A stretch of DNA of 64,000 nucleotides from contig NZ_MUXU01000018.1 in the NCBI RefSeq assembly GCF_002014985.1, positions 7,146-71,145 of the forward strand, in the 5' to 3' direction. Shown in pieces: positions 56,706 to 64,000 of this stretch (position 1 is the first letter of the stretch; each line of letters opens with the position of its first letter). This DNA comes from Moraxella caviae (lineage in GTDB: Bacteria; Pseudomonadota; Gammaproteobacteria; Pseudomonadales; Moraxellaceae). The position numbers and the translations under genes were made by a program. Under the pieces are notes generated by a model. It did not search any database. It was not told where the DNA came from and saw only the letters and a program-made list of their open reading frames with translations.

Positions 56706-57239
56706 ATGTCTCGTGTGGCTAAAGCCCCAGTAACGTTGCCAGCTGGCACTAGCGTTACTTTGAACGGTCAGCAGGTTGAAGTTAAAGGCAAGAACGGTTC
56801 TTTGTCTTTGCGCCTGCATGATTTGGTCGAGCTAAAGCAAGAAGAAAACGTAGTTACTCTTGCTCCTGTAGTAGATAGCAAAGAAGCGTGGATGCACACT
56901 GGTACTGTGCGTGCCTTGTTGAACAACATGGTTCACGGTGTGTCTAACGGCTTTGAGCGTCGTTTGCAGTTGATCGGCGTTGGTTATCGTGCACAAGTTG
57001 CTGGTAACAAAGTAAACCTAAACCTAGGTTTCTCTCACCCAATCGAATACACGCTTCCTGAAGGCGTAACTGCTGAAAGCCCAAGCCAAACTGAAATCGT
57101 TCTAAAATCAAGCGATAAGCAGAAGCTGGGTCAAGCAGCAGCGAAAATTCGCAGCTTCCGTCCACCAGAGCCTTATAAAGGTAAAGGTGTTCGTTATAGC
57201 GATGAAGTGGTTCTTCGTAAAGAAGCTAAGAAAAAATAA
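56706..57239 (+). CDS. rplF: Large-subunit ribosomal protein uL6
   Basis: 177 residues, [21 protein letters not shown], with the conserved [14 protein letters not shown] at the end. RBS AAAGGAAA precedes it. It is first behind the internal promoter. Confidence 0.98.
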   Translation: MSRVAKAPVTLPAGTSVTLNGQQVEVKGKNGSLSLRLHDLVELKQEENVVTLAPVVDSKEAWMHTGTVRALLNNMVHGVSNGFERRLQLIGVGYRAQVAGNKVNLNLGFSHPIEYTLPEGVTAESPSQTEIVLKSSDKQKLGQAAAKIRSFRPPEPYKGKGVRYSDEVVLRKEAKKK

Positions 57240-57254
57240 GTAAGGTGAGACATC

Positions 57255-57605
57255 ATGTTCGATAAAAAAGCAGCTCGTCTTCGCCGAGCGAAAAAAACCC
57301 GTGCACATATCCGTAATTTAGGTGTGAATCGTTTGACCGTAACACGCACTCCACGTCATATCTATGCACAAGTTATCTCTCCAACTGGTGGCATCGTTAT
57401 CGCACAAGCATCTACGCTTGACGCAAGCCTACGCTCTGGCGCGACAGGTAACGTTGAAGCTGCAAAAGCGGTAGGCGCATTGATCGCTGAACGTGCAAAA
57501 GCAGCAGGTATCACTAAGGTTGCATTTGACCGTAGTGGTTTTAAATATCATGGCCGCGTTAAAGCACTTGCTGACGCTGCTCGCGAAAACGGATTGGAGT
57601 TCTAA
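57255..57605 (+). CDS. rplR: Large-subunit ribosomal protein uL18
   Basis: 116 residues; binds 5S r[24 protein letters not shown] is the conserved end. Confidence 0.98.
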   Translation: MFDKKAARLRRAKKTRAHIRNLGVNRLTVTRTPRHIYAQVISPTGGIVIAQASTLDASLRSGATGNVEAAKAVGALIAERAKAAGITKVAFDRSGFKYHGRVKALADAARENGLEF

Positions 57606-57607
57606 TC

Positions 57608-58105
57608 ATGGCAAAAGTTGAACAAACTGACGGTTTGGTAGAGCGTTTGGTCGCTGTTGACCGTGTAGCAAAAGTAGTAAAAGGTGGTCGTATTTTCTCA
57701 TTCACCGCTTTGACAGTGGTTGGTGATGGTAATGGCCGTGTAGGTTTTGGTCGTGGTAAAGCGCGTGAAGTGCCAGCTGCAATCCAAAAAGCACTAGAAG
57801 CCGCTAAGCGCAACATGATCACTGTTGATCTTGCTGGCACAACCTTGCAACACCCAATCAACGCTCGTCACGGCGCATCTAAAGTGTATATGCAACCTGC
57901 ATCAGAAGGTACCGGTATTATTGCTGGTGGTGCGATGCGTGCGGTACTTGAAGTTGCTGGCGTACAAAACGTTTTGGCAAAATGCTACGGCTCAACCAAC
58001 GCAGCCAACGTTGTAAACGCAACTTTCAAAGGTTTGCGTGATATGGTTTCACCAGAGCAAGTTGCTGCAAAACGTGGCAAATCTGTTGAAGAAATTTTGG
58101 GCTAA
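57608..58105 (+). CDS. rpsE: Small-subunit ribosomal protein uS5
   Basis: 165 residues with the double-stranded-RNA-binding-like fold and [19 protein letters not shown]. It starts two bases after rplR. Confidence 0.98.
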   Translation: MAKVEQTDGLVERLVAVDRVAKVVKGGRIFSFTALTVVGDGNGRVGFGRGKAREVPAAIQKALEAAKRNMITVDLAGTTLQHPINARHGASKVYMQPASEGTGIIAGGAMRAVLEVAGVQNVLAKCYGSTNAANVVNATFKGLRDMVSPEQVAAKRGKSVEEILG

Positions 58106-58122
58106 GTAATAGGTGAGTTACG

Positions 58123-58302
58123 ATGAAAACAATGAAAGTTACTCAAATTAAGTCGAGTAGCCATCGCTTAGCAAGCCATAAAGCTTGCCTAAAAGGCTTG
58201 GGGCTACGCCGCATTGGTCATACTGTAGAAGTGGAAGACACCCCTTCAACTCGCGGTATGGTAAATCGTGTGAACTACATGGTTAAAGTGGAGGAAGCGT
58301 AA
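58123..58302 (+). CDS. rpmD: Large-subunit ribosomal protein uL30
   Basis: 59 residues, [20 protein letters not shown]..., with [21 protein letters not shown]. The stop TAA shares its last base with the rplO ATG. RBS AGGTGAG precedes it. Confidence 0.96.
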   Translation: MKTMKVTQIKSSSHRLASHKACLKGLGLRRIGHTVEVEDTPSTRGMVNRVNYMVKVEEA

Positions 58303-58742
58303 TGGGTCTTAAACTAAACGAATTGTCGCCAGCCGTTGGTGCAAAAAAGACAGCCCAACGCCGTGGTCGTGGTATCGGTTCTGGTCTAGGTAAGACTGGT
58401 GGTCGCGGTATCAAAGGTCAAACTTCACGTTCAGGCTCAAGCATTCCAGCAGGTTTTGAAGGCGGTCAAATGCCGATCTACCGTCGTTTGCCTAAGTTTG
58501 GTTTTACCAGCAAAATGGCAATGACCACTGCAGAAGTGCGCCTATCTGAGCTAAATAAAATTGAAGGCAACGAAGTAACGCTAGAAACGCTAAAAGCAGC
58601 GAATATCATTCGTGGTGACATGAAGCGTGCGCGTATCATCTTGTCTGGCGAAGTTACTCGTGCATTGACTTTCAAAGGCGTAAAAGTAACTAAAGGTGCT
58701 AAACAAGCAATCGAAGCTGCTGGTGGCAGCGTCGAGGAGTAA
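58302..58742 (+). CDS. rplO: Large-subunit ribosomal protein uL15
   Basis: 146 residues. Glycine-rich N-terminal part ([16 protein letters not shown]) and the normal [17 protein letters not shown]. It overlaps rpmD by one base. Confidence 0.98.
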   Translation: MGLKLNELSPAVGAKKTAQRRGRGIGSGLGKTGGRGIKGQTSRSGSSIPAGFEGGQMPIYRRLPKFGFTSKMAMTTAEVRLSELNKIEGNEVTLETLKAANIIRGDMKRARIILSGEVTRALTFKGVKVTKGAKQAIEAAGGSVEE

Positions 58743-58748
58743 TTTTCC

Positions 58749-60077
58749 GTGTCTAAACAATCAGCGTCAAAATCAAATATTCCACTAAATCCATTGGCTT
58801 TCATCAGAAAGTACGATGAATTGTGGCGCAGAATGCTGTTTTTAATTGGGGCGTTGATTGTTTATCGTTTGGGTTCGCACATTCCTGTTCCGGGAATGAA
58901 TCCAGAGCGTCTGGCGCAATTTTTTGATGGCAGTCAAAATACCTTTTTGGGTATGTTTAATATGTTCTCAGGCGGTGCGCTTGAGCGTATGTCCATCATG
59001 GCGCTTGGCATCATGCCGTACATTTCAGCGTCTATCGTGGTGCAGATGATGTCCACGGTTGTACCGTCCTTGGAAGCCTTGAAAAAAGAGGGTGAAACAG
59101 GTCGCCGTACGCTGAATAAATACACACGTCAAGGCACTTTGGCACTTGCTTTTGTGCAGGCGGTGGGTATGTCGGCTGGATTGATTTCTGGCGGTTTGAC
59201 ACTGACCAGCGGTTTGGGTTTTTACATCCCTGCGGTAACATCGCTTGTGGCAGGCGCAATGTTTTTGATGTGGCTGGGTGAGCAAATCACCGAGCGTGGC
59301 ATCGGCAACGGCATTTCTATGCTGATTTTTGCAAGCATTGTGTCTAGCGCACCGGGTATGATTACTCAAGCCTTTACTGATAATCTAAACTTGATTGTCA
59401 TTTTGTTGTTTGCGGTGCTGGGATTGGCAGTAACGGCAGCCATCGTTTATATTGAACGAGCGCAACGCCGCGTGCCAGTGAATTATGCACAAAAACAACA
59501 AGAAGGCCGTAAAGTTTATGCGCAGCAACAATCGCATTTGCCACTAAAACTAAACATGGCAGGTGTGATTCCAGCAATCTTTGCCAGCTCGTTGTTGCTT
59601 TTGCCAGCAACCATGGGGCAGTGGGCAGGCACTTCAGCCAACCCAACCACCTTGCAAAGCATTGCACAAAACATCTCTTTGGTGTTACAACCGGGCAGTC
59701 CTTTGTATTTGCTGTTGTTTGCGGTATTTATCATCTTTTTCTGCTATTTCTACACGGCATTGATGTTTAATCCAAGTGAAGTGGCGGAAAACTTAAAACG
59801 CAGTGGTGCGTACATTCCGGGCATTCGTCCGGGTCAACAAACCAAACGATATTTAGACTTTGTTTTGAACCGACTGACTTTCATCGGGGCGATTTACATG
59901 ACCATCATTTGCTTGATGCCGATGGTAATCCAAACGTCTTTTGGTGTATCGTTCCAGTTGGGCGGAGCATCGTTGTTGATTATGGTGGTGGTGTTGATGG
60001 ATTTCATCGCTCAAGTTCAAGCGCACCTGATGACACACCAATATCACGATCAAACATTAATCAAGTCGTCAAAATAA
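58749..60077 (+). CDS. secY: Protein translocase subunit SecY
   Basis: The ten-helix channel subunit of the SecYEG translocon, 442 residues from a GTG start. Conserved pieces are YRLGSHIPVPGMNPERL, TEYITERGIGNGIS-type (EQITERGIGNGISMLIF) and PGIRPGQQTKRYLD. It lies between rplO and rpmJ as usual. Confidence 0.98.
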   Translation: MSKQSASKSNIPLNPLAFIRKYDELWRRMLFLIGALIVYRLGSHIPVPGMNPERLAQFFDGSQNTFLGMFNMFSGGALERMSIMALGIMPYISASIVVQMMSTVVPSLEALKKEGETGRRTLNKYTRQGTLALAFVQAVGMSAGLISGGLTLTSGLGFYIPAVTSLVAGAMFLMWLGEQITERGIGNGISMLIFASIVSSAPGMITQAFTDNLNLIVILLFAVLGLAVTAAIVYIERAQRRVPVNYAQKQQEGRKVYAQQQSHLPLKLNMAGVIPAIFASSLLLLPATMGQWAGTSANPTTLQSIAQNISLVLQPGSPLYLLLFAVFIIFFCYFYTALMFNPSEVAENLKRSGAYIPGIRPGQQTKRYLDFVLNRLTFIGAIYMTIICLMPMVIQTSFGVSFQLGGASLLIMVVVLMDFIAQVQAHLMTHQYHDQTLIKSSK

Positions 60078-60098
60078 TTGACGCAAGAGGAGCATGAC

Positions 60099-60215
60099 AT
60101 GAAAGTTCAAGCATCAGTTAAAAAAATCTGCGGTAGCTGCAAAATCGTTCGCCGTAAAGGCAAAGTGCTAGTAATTTGCAGTGCTGAACCACGTCATAAA
60201 CAACGTCAAGGTTAA
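60099..60215 (+). CDS. rpmJ: Large-subunit ribosomal protein bL36
   Basis: 38 residues, [19 protein letters not shown]..., with Cys11, Cys14, Cys27 and His33, the zinc-binding form. RBS AAGAGGAG precedes the ATG. It ends the spc cluster. Confidence 0.96.
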   Translation: MKVQASVKKICGSCKIVRRKGKVLVICSAEPRHKQRQG

Positions 60216-60243
60216 TTTGTAATCTTAATTTACAAAATAATAC

Positions 60244-60272
60244 TTGCAAATGAGTAGCGGATAATGTATTAT
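60244..60272 (+). promoter_or_regulatory. Promoter of the alpha operon
   Basis: TTGCAA (60244-60249), a 17-base spacer and TATTAT (60267-60272). It overlaps a perfect 12-base inverted repeat at 60253-60280. Confidence 0.65.
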
Positions 60273-60280
60273 CCGCTACT
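60253..60280. promoter_or_regulatory. Perfect 12-bp inverted repeat over the alpha operon promoter
   Basis: AGTAGCGGATAA and TTATCCGCTACT are separated by TGTA. It includes the -10 region. A second stem CAAATGC/GCATTTG (60326-60344) lies before the rpsM ribosome binding site. Confidence 0.7.
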
Positions 60281-60363
60281 TGCCATGCTACTATTGTGTA
60301 AGCAATGGTGGTAGAGTAAACTTGGCAAATGCTTTTCGCATTTGTGCTAATGGAGAGAAATCA

Positions 60364-60720
60364 ATGGCTCGTATTGCCGGCGTAAACATTCCGGACAACA
60401 AACACGCTGTCATCTCGCTAACTTACATCTTTGGTATCGGTCGTACCACTGCTAAGCAAATCCTTGCTGCAGTTGGTATCCAAGAAACTACCAAAATCGG
60501 TCAGTTGGACGATGCTCAGCTTGATGCTGTCCGTGCAGAAGTTGCAAATTATACGACCGAAGGCGACCTTCGTCGTGAAATTTCAATGAACATCAAACGT
60601 CTTGTTGATCTTGGCTGCTACCGTGGTCTTCGCCATCGTCGTGGTCTGCCTGTAAATGGTCAGCGTACTAAAACAAACGCGCGTACCCGTAAAGGTCCAC
60701 GCAAAGCAATTAAAAAGTAA
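60364..60720 (+). CDS. rpsM: Small-subunit ribosomal protein uS13
   Basis: 118 residues from ATG at 60364 ([19 protein letters not shown]), preceded by GGAGAG. A longer frame upstream is ignored. First gene of the alpha operon. Confidence 0.98.
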   Translation: MARIAGVNIPDNKHAVISLTYIFGIGRTTAKQILAAVGIQETTKIGQLDDAQLDAVRAEVANYTTEGDLRREISMNIKRLVDLGCYRGLRHRRGLPVNGQRTKTNARTRKGPRKAIKK

Positions 60721-60740
60721 TTAACTTAGGAAGCTAAAAG

Positions 60741-61133
60741 ATGGCAAAAGACACTCGTAGCCGCAAAAAAGTGGCTCGTCGCTCGGTATCAGAAGGTATC
60801 GCCCATATTCATGCGTCTTTTAATAACACCATTGTAACGATTACTGATCGTCAAGGTAATGCATTGGCTTGGGCCACTTCAGGTGGACAAGGCTTCCGCG
60901 GTTCACGTAAATCAACGCCTTTCGCTGCACAGGTTGCTGCTGAAGTTGCTGGTAAAGCAGCTCAAGAAACCTATGGCGTTAAAAATGTTGATGTCTTGGT
61001 TAAAGGTCCAGGACCAGGTCGTGAGTCTGCGGTTCGTGCATTAGGTGCATTGGGTTATAAAATCAACAGCATCAGCGATGTAACCCCAATTCCACACAAC
61101 GGCTGCCGCCCACCTAAGAAGCGCCGCGTTTAA
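60741..61133 (+). CDS. rpsK: Small-subunit ribosomal protein uS11
   Basis: 130 residues; [21 protein letters not shown] and the end [12 protein letters not shown] are typical. Confidence 0.98.
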   Translation: MAKDTRSRKKVARRSVSEGIAHIHASFNNTIVTITDRQGNALAWATSGGQGFRGSRKSTPFAAQVAAEVAGKAAQETYGVKNVDVLVKGPGPGRESAVRALGALGYKINSISDVTPIPHNGCRPPKKRRV

Positions 61134-61145
61134 GGAGAAAGACAC

Positions 61146-61787
61146 ATGGCCCGTTATATTGGTCCAAAACTAAAATTGTCTCGTCGTGAAGGCACAGATT
61201 TGCAACTTAAATCTGGCGTAAAACCTTTTGATGTTAAGACAAAAAAAGCAGGTCGTGCGCCTGGTCAGCATGGCAACACACAAAACAAAACGTCTGAATA
61301 CGCTTCACAGTTGCGCGAAAAGCAAAAAGTAAAACGTATGTATGGCGTACTTGAGCGTCAGTTCTCAAACTATTATAAAGAAGCAGCGCGTATGCGTGGT
61401 GCGACTGGTGAGAACTTGCTAGGTATGCTTGAGCGCCGTTTGGACAACGTTGTGTATCGCATGGGCTTTGGTGCTACTCGTGCAGAAGCACGTCAGCTAG
61501 TGAGCCACCGTGCAGTATTGCTTAAAAAAGCTGGTCGTGATGAATTTGTTCGTGTGAACATTCCATCAATCCAAGTACAAGACGGCGACGTGATTGCAAT
61601 TCACGAGAAGTCAAAAGAGCAGTTGCGCATCAAGAACGCCATCGAATTGGCTACCCAACGTGGTATCCCAGCATGGCTAGACGTTGATCACAGCAAACTA
61701 CAAGGCACTTTCAAAACTGCACCAGAACGCAGTGATTTGCCAGCTGAAATCAATGAAAACTTGATTGTTGAGCTTTACTCTAAATAA
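61146..61787 (+). CDS. rpsD: Small-subunit ribosomal protein uS4
   Basis: 213 residues, a little longer than in E. coli, with the S4 RNA-binding domain [26 protein letters not shown]. In E. coli this protein represses the alpha operon. No zinc-binding cysteines. Confidence 0.98.
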   Translation: MARYIGPKLKLSRREGTDLQLKSGVKPFDVKTKKAGRAPGQHGNTQNKTSEYASQLREKQKVKRMYGVLERQFSNYYKEAARMRGATGENLLGMLERRLDNVVYRMGFGATRAEARQLVSHRAVLLKKAGRDEFVRVNIPSIQVQDGDVIAIHEKSKEQLRIKNAIELATQRGIPAWLDVDHSKLQGTFKTAPERSDLPAEINENLIVELYSK

Positions 61788-61810
61788 TCCAAATTTTTCG
61801 AGGTGACACA

Positions 61811-62815
61811 ATGACAAATGCAACTGAGTTTCTTACACCGAACGCGATCAGCGTAGATACGGTTAATGAAACAACTGCAAAGGTCACGCTCGAGCCGTTA
61901 GAACGTGGCTTTGGGCATACATTGGGTAACGCCCTTCGCCGCATTTTGCTTTCTTCGCTGTCTGGTGCTGCGGTCATTGAAGCTGAGATTGAAGGTGTGG
62001 ATCATGAGTATTCTACACTGGAAGGCTTGCAAGAAGACGTACTGGATTTGCTTTTGAATTTAAAAGGCTTAGCCATCACGCTGCACGACCAGAACGAAGC
62101 TTATCTGACTTTGGATAAGCAGGGTGCTGGTGTTGTTACAGCGGCGGATCTTGAGTTGCCGCACAACGTAGAAATCGCCAACCCATCTCATGTGTTGGCG
62201 ACGCTAAGTGAGCGCGGTCATCTGAAGATGCGTTTGCGTGTGGTAACGGGTCGTGGTTACGAGCCTGCCAACCAGCGCCGTGAAGATGCTGGTTCTAAGG
62301 CGATTGGTCGCTTGAAACTTGATGCAAGTTTCAGTCCGATTTTACGAGTGGCGTACGACGTTGAAAACGCACGCGTTGAACAACGTACAGATCTTGATAA
62401 ATTGATCATTGAACTAGAAACCAATGGTACGATTGATCCAGAAGAAGCGATTCGTAAAGCGGCAACAATTTTGCAACAGCAAATCGCAATTTTTGTGGAT
62501 TTGGAAGCGGAAGAAGCGCCTGAACCTATTAAAGAGAAAGAAGAGATCGATCCTGTGCTGCTACGCCCAGTTGATGATCTTGAACTAACGGTTCGTTCAG
62601 CCAACTGCTTGAAAGCTGAAAATATTTATTACATCGGTGATTTGGTGCAGCGTTCTGAAACTGAACTGCTGAAAACGCCGAATTTGGGTAAGAAATCATT
62701 AACCGAAATCAAAGACGTATTGGCATCTAAGAATCTAGAGCTTGGTATGCGTCTTGACAACTGGCCGCCTAGCGACCTACGCGTTGATGACCGTTTTTCT
62801 TATCGCAGCCGTTAA
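61811..62815 (+). CDS. rpoA: DNA-directed RNA polymerase subunit alpha
   Basis: 334 residues. The N-terminal dimerisation domain (about 1-235) has [23 protein letters not shown], and the C-terminal domain (about 250-325) has [20 protein letters not shown], which binds UP elements and activators. Confidence 0.98.
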   Translation: MTNATEFLTPNAISVDTVNETTAKVTLEPLERGFGHTLGNALRRILLSSLSGAAVIEAEIEGVDHEYSTLEGLQEDVLDLLLNLKGLAITLHDQNEAYLTLDKQGAGVVTAADLELPHNVEIANPSHVLATLSERGHLKMRLRVVTGRGYEPANQRREDAGSKAIGRLKLDASFSPILRVAYDVENARVEQRTDLDKLIIELETNGTIDPEEAIRKAATILQQQIAIFVDLEAEEAPEPIKEKEEIDPVLLRPVDDLELTVRSANCLKAENIYYIGDLVQRSETELLKTPNLGKKSLTEIKDVLASKNLELGMRLDNWPPSDLRVDDRFSYRSR

Positions 62816-62832
62816 TTTAAAGGATACTGACC

Positions 62833-63192
62833 ATGCGACATCGTAACAGTGGAGTGAAGCTGGGTCGCACCAGCAGCCACCGTAAAGCCATGTTCCAAAA
62901 TATGACTAACTCATTGATTGAACATGAGCTAATCAAAACTACACTAGTAAAAGCGAAAGAACTTCGCCGTGTAGCTGAGCCTCTAATCACCCTAGCTAAA
63001 GAAGACAGCGTTGCAAATCGCCGTTTGGCTTTTAGCCGTACTCGCAACAAAGCGACTGTTGGCAAGCTATTCACCGTGCTAGGCCCACGCTATCAAGGTC
63101 GCCCAGGTGGCTACCTGCGTATCATCAAATGCGGTTTCCGTGATGGTGATAATGCACCGATGGCTTATGTTGAGCTGGTAGATCGCCCATAA
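62833..63192 (+). CDS. rplQ: Large-subunit ribosomal protein bL17
   Basis: 119 residues, [24 protein letters not shown]. It ends the alpha operon and is followed by a strong terminator. Confidence 0.98.
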   Translation: MRHRNSGVKLGRTSSHRKAMFQNMTNSLIEHELIKTTLVKAKELRRVAEPLITLAKEDSVANRRLAFSRTRNKATVGKLFTVLGPRYQGRPGGYLRIIKCGFRDGDNAPMAYVELVDRP

Positions 63193-63204
63193 TTGGCGAT
63201 TGAG

Positions 63205-63237
63205 CAAAAAGACCCGACTTGTGTTGGGTCTTTTTTT
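63205..63237 (+). terminator. Rho-independent terminator of the alpha operon
   Basis: AAAAAGACCCGAC and GTTGGGTCTTTTTTT form an eight-pair core stem with a T run. The following 63238-63566 shows no gene. Confidence 0.92.
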
Positions 63238-63566
63238 GTGCCTAAGATTTGGCGGCGTGATCTGTCAATAAGACTGGTATTGCCAATAAGATTGAGATTG
63301 CCGATAAGGGCTAAGGTTTTACGATTGAATTTACTGCCTGTAGGCTGGTTTTGCGCTAGATATTCGTGCTTTGTGTTTGTCATTTGGCAAAGTTTTTTGT
63401 TTGTGGTGGGTGATTATACGGTTTGATTTTAATTTAGGCGATGAATACATTTGGCTTGAAAATAACTGATTTGGTGCATGAGCCTGACTACTTGAGTGCA
63501 GCTAAGCGGTTTAAAACAAATTTTGAACCTCTTGATTTTAAAGTTGGATTTTAAATTTTAGATTTT

Positions 63567-64000
63567 GGGGCTGTACTAGAATAACAACCATGTTATACTA
63601 GTTTTATGAAGATAACCCATTGTAAACTAAGTAAAAAAGTTCAAAAAAGACTGCTTGAATTTTTTGTACTCGAAGTTACTGCTAGAAGTGCAGCTGATTT
63701 ACTGGGTATTCACCCTAATTCAGCAGCCCTTTTTTACCACAAAATCCGCCTTGTGATAGAATACCACTTAGCTCTTGAAGCCAACACTGTTTTTGACGGT
63801 GAAGTAGAGCTTGATGAAAGTTACTTCGGCGGTATTCGTAAAGGCAAACGTGGTCGTGGTGCAGCTGGCAAGACTGCTGTATTTGGTTTATTAAAACGCA
63901 ATGATAAAGTTTACACTGTTGTTGTTAAAGATACTAAGACAAATACACTAATGCCAATTATCACAAGTAAAATCAAGCCTGATAGCATTGTCTACACAGA
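63567..64000 (+). mobile_element. IS1595-family (IS1016-like) insertion sequence, left part
   Basis: A putative left inverted repeat GGGGCTGTACTAGA begins at 63567, 39 bases before a transposase start. The element runs off the window end, so its right end and target duplication cannot be seen. The eight bases before it are AGATTTTG. Confidence 0.8.
63606..64000 (+). CDS. IS1595-family transposase, N-terminal part (partial)
   Basis: At least 131 residues of an open frame from ATG at 63606 to the window end. It starts MKITHCKLSKKVQKRLLEFFVLE, with a helix-turn-helix-like LLGIHPNSAALFYHKIR, then GEVELDESYFGGIRKGKRGRG. The ELDESYFGG(I)RKGKRGRG block, with the first catalytic aspartate, marks the ISXO2-like transposases of the IS1016 group known from Neisseria, Haemophilus and Moraxella. 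A -10-like TATACT at 63594-63599 precedes it. The frame is intact as far as seen. Confidence 0.88.
   Translation, partial: MKITHCKLSKKVQKRLLEFFVLEVTARSAADLLGIHPNSAALFYHKIRLVIEYHLALEANTVFDGEVELDESYFGGIRKGKRGRGAAGKTAVFGLLKRNDKVYTVVVKDTKTNTLMPIITSKIKPDSIVYT

Noticed and set aside
63193..63426. 77-codon frame after rplQ
   Set aside because: It starts at the rplQ stop, runs through the terminator and has no family likeness.
1..64000. CRISPR arrays, tRNA and rRNA genes
   Set aside because: No regularly spaced repeats and no tRNA-like T-arm or cloverleaf patterns were noticed by eye; the GTTCGA near 7770 belongs to a REP-like element. A tRNA search program would be decisive.

Overview
The window reads as a chromosomal segment of a gammaproteobacterium of the Moraxellaceae, most likely Moraxella or a close relative. 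This is inferred from gene content, the moderate base composition, the hisIE-tatABC linkage, a type B L31, an IS1016-like insertion sequence and the style of the proteins. No rRNA, tRNA, CRISPR array or prophage was seen. It is mostly housekeeping and catabolic DNA on both strands.

Layout. (1) 1-4576: the end of a GltS-type glutamate symporter gene, then an iron-regulated ABC uptake system for ferric siderophores (lipoprotein, two FecCD permeases, ATPase) behind a sigma70 promoter overlapped by a good Fur box. (2) 4708-11250, minus strand: dusC, a UvrD-type helicase, tatC-tatB-tatA, hisIE and a YnfA-family membrane protein; a REP-like doublet lies at 7688-7792. (3) 11560-17859: rpmI-rplT, a convergent Uma2 nuclease gene, pheS, a small antitoxin-like gene, pheT, ihfA and rpmE2. 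(4) 17931-31085: a catabolic block bracketed by two direct repeats of about 485 bp. Inside are liuABCDE-type leucine/isovalerate genes (isovaleryl-CoA to acetoacetate plus acetyl-CoA) on the minus strand, and divergently a TetR regulator, an acyl-CoA synthetase, a thioesterase-like protein and an AAHS-type MFS transporter. (5) 31071-40152, minus strand: a complete hut pathway (hutU, hutH, hutI, hutG) with a YjiH-family transporter; a LysE/ArgO exporter and a Phd/VapC-type toxin-antitoxin pair sit inside it. (6) 40485-48622: a phosphopantetheinyl transferase, a LysR regulator, gatCAB with a small extra gene between gatA and gatB, maf and rng. (7) 49278-63237: the S10, spc and alpha ribosomal protein clusters with secY and rpoA. 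(8) 63567-64000: the left end of an IS1595-family (IS1016-like) element running off the window.

How it works together. The two catabolic blocks convert leucine-derived isovaleryl-CoA and histidine into acetyl-CoA, acetoacetate and glutamate. The most interesting structural signal is the pair of long direct repeats. Each copy carries a minus-strand terminator and two DnaA-box-like sites around an AT-rich core, and copy A carries what looks like the 3' tail of hutI behind mvaB. This suggests that the 12-13 kb liu block entered, or can leave, by recombination between the copies. The ribosomal region shows promoters inside the usual spc unit, including one whose -35 lies in the loop of a terminator between rpsH and rplF. 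I saw no clearly new multi-gene defence or biosynthetic system; the unusual features are the repeats, the small genes inserted in pheST and gatAB, the toxin-antitoxin pair inside hut, and the regulatory sites.
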